From Rhodospirillaceae bacterium (GTDB lineage: Bacteria; Pseudomonadota; Alphaproteobacteria; Micavibrionales; Micavibrionaceae), in contig DMIT01000082.1 of NCBI GenBank assembly GCA_003452275.1, positions 347 to 8,785 on the forward strand: a DNA stretch of 8,439 bases, given 5' to 3'. The position numbers and the translations under genes were made by a program. Below, in pieces: positions 5,756 through 8,439 of the stretch (within the stretch, counting starts at the first letter, position 1; each line of letters opens with the position of its first letter). The notes under the pieces were generated by a model that searched no databases, was not told the origin of the DNA, and saw only the letters and a list, made by a program, of their open reading frames with translations.

Positions 5756-7105
5756 ATGGTTTCCGCTGTCGAACAACTCTCGAAAAACGCCAATTGGGGC
5801 GCCTTCTCTAAAGCTACAGAACTCAAGAAACGCATTTGGTTTGTGATCTGGGCTTTGCTTGTTTATCGTCTGGGAACCTATATCCCTATTCCGGGAATCG
5901 ACCCTCATGTCTGGGACGGTATTTTTAAACAAAAAGGCGGCGGCTTGCTGGATATGTTCAACATGTTCTCCGGCGGTTCCCTGAAACGCATGACGATTTT
6001 TGCGTTATCGATCATGCCGTATATTTCTGCCTCTATCATTGTGCAGCTTGCGACCTCTCTTTCTCCTAAACTGGAAGCTCTTAAAAAAGAGGGTGAATCG
6101 GGCAAGCATAAACTCAATCAATATACACGTTTCCTGACGGTCATTCTGGCGGCGGTACAGGCTTATGGTCTGGCAGTAGGGCTTGAGAATTTGCAGGGCG
6201 GTCAAGGTTCTGCGGTGATTGATCCAGGGATGTTCTTCCGTATTTCAACCGTGATTACAGTGGTCGGCGGAACGGTCTTCCTGATGTGGCTGGGTGAGCA
6301 AATTACTGCCCGCGGGATCGGCAATGGTATTTCTCTTATCATCTTCTCCGGTATCGTTGCTGGTCTTCCCCATGCGTTGATTAGTATGCTGGAACTGGGG
6401 CGTGAAGGCCAATATTCCTTCCTCGGTTTATTGATGATCGCGGCGATGGTGGTCGGCACCATTATCATGATCGTGTTTTTTGAACGCGCCCAACGTCGCG
6501 TTCTGGTGCAATATCCGAAACGTCAGGTGGGGGCGCAGCAAATGACTCAGGCTTCGCAAAACCATTTGCCGCTGAAATTGAATATGTCAGGGGTGATCCC
6601 GCCGATTTTCGCGTCCTCGCTGTTGTTCCTGCCGATGACCATTGTCGGGTTTTCGGGAATGGATGCAGGCGACGGGTTTCTGGCGGATCTGTCACGCTAC
6701 ATGACCACGGGGCATCCGGTGCATATGATTGCCTATGCTTCCTTGATCGCGTTCTTTGCATTTTTCTATACTGCGGTGGTCTTTAACCCAGATGAAAACG
6801 CGGAAATGCTGCGCAAAAACGGCGGGTTTATTCCGGGGATTCGTCCGGGCAAAAATACCGCCGAGTTTCTGGATTCGGTGCTGACCCGTATCACTGTTCT
6901 CGGCGCAGCCTATCTTTGCTTTATCTGCTTGATGCCTGAATATCTGATCTCGCATTTCGGTCTGCCTTTCTACTTTGGTGGAACATCGTTGCTGATCGTT
7001 GTATCCGTGACCATGGATACGGTTGCCCAAATTAACTCCCACATGCTGGCGCACCAGTATGAAGGCCTCATCAAAAAATCACGTCTTGGCAAAGGAAAGA
7101 AATAA
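5756..7105 (+). CDS. secY: Preprotein translocase channel subunit SecY
   Basis: SecY forms the inner-membrane channel of the Sec translocon with SecE and SecG and accepts substrates from SecA or from ribosomes. The 449-residue product has the full family length and ten hydrophobic segments, roughly at 27-44, 77-99, 124-143, 160-180, 188-208, 221-241, 278-299, 322-343, 375-395 and 405-425. Visible hallmarks are the plug region 'GGLLDMFNMFSGGSLKRMTI' (62-81), 'LGEQITARGIGNGISLIIF' (179-197), the C4-loop 'ERAQRRVLVQYPKRQVG' (243-259), 'LPLKLNMSGVIPPIFASSLL' (271-290), and the C5-loop 'GGFIPGIRPGKNTAEFLD' (356-373), which contacts SecA and ribosomes. AAGGA at 5744-5748 is seven bases before the ATG. 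It is separated from rplO by a lipoprotein gene and two terminators, and is followed after 3 bp by adk. Its codon use is less A-rich than that of the ribosomal genes. Confidence 0.98.
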   Translation: MVSAVEQLSKNANWGAFSKATELKKRIWFVIWALLVYRLGTYIPIPGIDPHVWDGIFKQKGGGLLDMFNMFSGGSLKRMTIFALSIMPYISASIIVQLATSLSPKLEALKKEGESGKHKLNQYTRFLTVILAAVQAYGLAVGLENLQGGQGSAVIDPGMFFRISTVITVVGGTVFLMWLGEQITARGIGNGISLIIFSGIVAGLPHALISMLELGREGQYSFLGLLMIAAMVVGTIIMIVFFERAQRRVLVQYPKRQVGAQQMTQASQNHLPLKLNMSGVIPPIFASSLLFLPMTIVGFSGMDAGDGFLADLSRYMTTGHPVHMIAYASLIAFFAFFYTAVVFNPDENAEMLRKNGGFIPGIRPGKNTAEFLDSVLTRITVLGAAYLCFICLMPEYLISHFGLPFYFGGTSLLIVVSVTMDTVAQINSHMLAHQYEGLIKKSRLGKGKK

Positions 7106-7108
7106 AGC

Positions 7109-7675
7109 ATGAACATCATTCTTCTGGGCCCACCGGGGGCGGGTAAAGGTACTCAGGCCAAGCTTCTTGAAGATACGAGAGAGATGAAGCAACTCTCGAC
7201 CGGTGATATGCTGCGCGCCGAGATTGCTGCACAAACCCCGCTGGGGGTGAAGGTCAAGGCGATCATGGATGGCGGTTCTCTGGTCTCTGATGATATCGTC
7301 ATCGAAATGATCTCGAACCGTATCGAACAGCCTGATTGCGCCAAGGGCTTTATTCTGGATGGTTTCCCGCGCACTGTGGCACAGGCCGAGGCGCTGGATG
7401 CCATGCTGGCCCGCAAGGATAAAAAGCTGGATGCGGTGATCCAATTGGTCGTCGATGAAAACGCCCTTCTGGCCCGTATCGAGAAACGCGCTGCCGAATC
7501 CGCCACTGTCCGCGCCGATGATAATGCCGAAGCCCTCAAAAAACGTCTGGCCGTCTATAACGAGCAAACCGCGCCGATCATCCCTTATTATGAAGGCAAG
7601 GGAAGACTCAAAAAAGTAGACGGAATGGCCGCGGTGAATATCGTCAGCGAAGAAATCGCCAAGATTCTGGGATAA
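7109..7675 (+). CDS. adk: Adenylate kinase, short-LID form
   Basis: Adenylate kinase is a cytoplasmic enzyme that interconverts ATP + AMP and 2 ADP, balancing adenine nucleotides. The P-loop 'GPPGAGKGT' is at 7-15, the AMP-binding motif 'LSTGDMLR' at 29-36, and '[10 protein letters not shown]' at 80-89 with the conserved Arg88. '[16 protein letters not shown]' (135-150) supplies the later Arg/Asp residues. At 188 residues it lacks the roughly 27-residue inserted LID with zinc cysteines found in long forms (about 214-220); only a short loop is present near 123-135. This short form is common in alphaproteobacteria. The ATG lies 3 bp after the secY stop, and AAGGA at 7092-7096 lies inside the secY end, so co-transcription with secY is near certain. 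Confidence 0.97.
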   Translation: MNIILLGPPGAGKGTQAKLLEDTREMKQLSTGDMLRAEIAAQTPLGVKVKAIMDGGSLVSDDIVIEMISNRIEQPDCAKGFILDGFPRTVAQAEALDAMLARKDKKLDAVIQLVVDENALLARIEKRAAESATVRADDNAEALKKRLAVYNEQTAPIIPYYEGKGRLKKVDGMAAVNIVSEEIAKILG

Positions 7676-7712
7676 GTCAGCAAAGAAACATTATGATTTC
7701 TCTTTGAAAATA

Positions 7713-7746
7713 ACCGAGAGACACCGGCCTGCGCTGGTGTGGCGGT
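7713..7746 (+). other. Candidate RNA hairpin in the adk-guaB gap
   Basis: An 8-bp stem pairs 7721-7728 (ACACCGGC) with 7733-7740 (GCTGGTGT), with one G-T wobble and a CTGC loop. A second 4-bp stem outside it pairs ACCG (7713-7716) with CGGT (7743-7746), across an AGAG/GG internal loop. No T-run follows directly, so it is not a classical terminator. It may be a 3' end-protecting structure or rho-dependent terminator element of secY-adk, or part of a guaB leader; the sequence alone does not decide. Confidence 0.5.
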
Positions 7747-7797
7747 AAGGTGTGACGATAAAAAGAGACTTAAAACCGCTTTGCCACCATAATTTTC

Positions 7798-7825
7798 TTT
7801 ACTTTTAAAGCAATACCCTTATATA
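7798..7825 (+). promoter_or_regulatory. Candidate guaB promoter
   Basis: TTTACT at 7798-7803 matches 4 of 6 bases of the -35 consensus and TATATA at 7820-7825 matches 4 of 6 of the -10 consensus, with a 16-bp spacer in an A/T-rich stretch. Transcription would start near 7832 and leave a leader of about 36 bases before the guaB ATG. This places the hairpin at 7713-7746 upstream of the start site. Confidence 0.45.
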
Positions 7826-7850
7826 TGGCTTGCAAATTCCACCGATCACA

Positions 7851-7864
7851 GCAAAGGGGTTTGC
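7851..7864 (+). promoter_or_regulatory. guaB ribosome-binding site inside a small hairpin
   Basis: GCAAA (7851-7855) and TTTGC (7860-7864) form a perfect 5-bp stem whose tetraloop is GGGG (7856-7859). AAAGGGG is also the only Shine-Dalgarno-like sequence before the guaB ATG at 7868 (spacing eight). The stem is A/T-rich and so probably weak, but it would present or partly mask the ribosome site. Confidence 0.45.
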
Positions 7865-7867
7865 GCC

Positions 7868-8439
7868 ATGTTATTCCAAGATAAAATCCGTGAAGGTCTG
7901 ACTTTTGATGATGTCCTGTTGTTGCCGGCAGCATCAGACGCATTGCCCGATGCCGTGTCCACAGCGACCCAAGTCACCCGTAAAATCTCTATCAATGTTC
8001 CGTTATTGTCCGCCGCGATGGATACAGTGACCGAGGCCCCGATGGCCATCGCCATGGCGCAGCAAGGCGCACTGGGTATCATTCACCGCAACCTGACCCC
8101 CGAGCAACAGGCCGAGGAAGTCCGCCGTGTGAAACGTTATGAATCCGGTATGGTCGTCAACCCGATTACCATTCGCCCGACCATGACTCTTGCGCAGGCA
8201 TTAGAGATGATGCGCCATTATAATATCTCCGGTGTGCCAGTGACCGAAGAAAATGGCAGACTGGTAGGGATTTTGACCAACCGCGATGTGCGTTTTGCCG
8301 ATAATATGCAGACTCCCGTGTCCCAACTGATGACATCTCAAAACCTCGTGAAAGTGGTTGGCACTGTTGACAAAGACGAAGCCAAAAAATTGCTGCACAA
8401 ATTCCGCATTGAAAAATTATTAGTGGTGGATGCTGCCGA
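7868..8439 (+). CDS. guaB: Inosine-5'-monophosphate dehydrogenase, N-terminal part (partial)
   Basis: GuaB oxidises IMP to XMP with NAD+, the first committed step of GMP synthesis in the cytoplasm. The 190 visible residues start with 'MLFQDKIREGLTFDDVLLLP' (1-20), then 'NVPLLSAAMDTVTEAPMAIA' (43-62) and 'GALGIIHRNLTPEQQAEEV' (67-85), the first strands of the catalytic TIM barrel. The regulatory Bateman domain follows: CBS 1 at about 97-145 ('GVPVTEENGRLVGILTNRDV') and the beginning of CBS 2 at about 153-190. The full protein is usually about 485-500 residues, so the catalytic Cys loop lies beyond the window. The frame is open to the right edge. It follows adk by 192 bp and probably has its own promoter. 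Placement next to adk groups two purine-nucleotide enzymes. Confidence 0.96.
   Translation, partial: MLFQDKIREGLTFDDVLLLPAASDALPDAVSTATQVTRKISINVPLLSAAMDTVTEAPMAIAMAQQGALGIIHRNLTPEQQAEEVRRVKRYESGMVVNPITIRPTMTLAQALEMMRHYNISGVPVTEENGRLVGILTNRDVRFADNMQTPVSQLMTSQNLVKVVGTVDKDEAKKLLHKFRIEKLLVVDAA

Noticed and set aside
7681..7706. Possible terminator directly after adk (CAAAGAAA with TTTCTCTTTG)
   Set aside because: The stem is A/T-rich with a two-base bulge and is followed by an A-run, not a T-run, so it does not fit an intrinsic terminator.
7825..7884. 19-codon open frame overlapping the guaB start, a possible upstream ORF
   Set aside because: It has no Shine-Dalgarno sequence, its ATG overlaps the likely -10 box so it may not be transcribed, and the peptide has no leader-like codon run.

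Overview
The window is a chromosomal core-gene region from a bacterium, most likely an alphaproteobacterium. The L5, S8, S5 and L6 proteins read like alphaproteobacterial members of their families. S14 is the long zinc-free type, and adenylate kinase is the short form without an inserted LID domain, which fits the same group. Base composition is moderate, close to half G+C by eye, with many AAA, GCA, CGT and GGT codons in the ribosomal genes. I cannot place it below class level from sequence alone.

Layout: positions 1-5121 hold the end of the S10-type cluster and the spc-type cluster, all on the + strand in the canonical order: rplP (3' end only), rpmC, rpsQ, rplN, rplX, rplE, rpsN, rpsH, rplF, rplR, rpsE, rpmD, rplO. 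Gaps are 0-54 bp and nearly every gene has a clear Shine-Dalgarno sequence, so this looks like one transcription unit. A strong intrinsic terminator follows rplO at once (5141-5173). A small predicted outer-membrane lipoprotein gene comes next (5234-5617) and has its own terminator (5659-5683). Then secY (5756-7105) and adk (7109-7675) form a tight pair. A structured 192-bp gap precedes guaB, which runs off the right edge (7868-8439).

How it fits together: the first twelve complete genes build the ribosome, SecY forms the membrane channel for secreted and membrane proteins, and Adk and GuaB act in purine nucleotide metabolism. In many bacteria secY is co-transcribed directly behind rplO, and in alphaproteobacteria adk is usually followed by rpsM-rpsK-rpoA-rplQ. 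Here both junctions are altered: a lipoprotein gene flanked by two terminators separates rplO from secY, and guaB follows adk. Expression of the translocon and adk is therefore probably uncoupled from ribosomal protein synthesis.

Most of the window is ordinary conserved housekeeping DNA. The points worth a second look are the inserted lipoprotein unit, the synteny break after adk, the alternative RNA hairpins between adk and guaB, the guaB ribosome-binding site in a hairpin loop, and the low-complexity tails on several ribosomal proteins. I saw no mobile element, CRISPR array, tRNA, rRNA or defence system.
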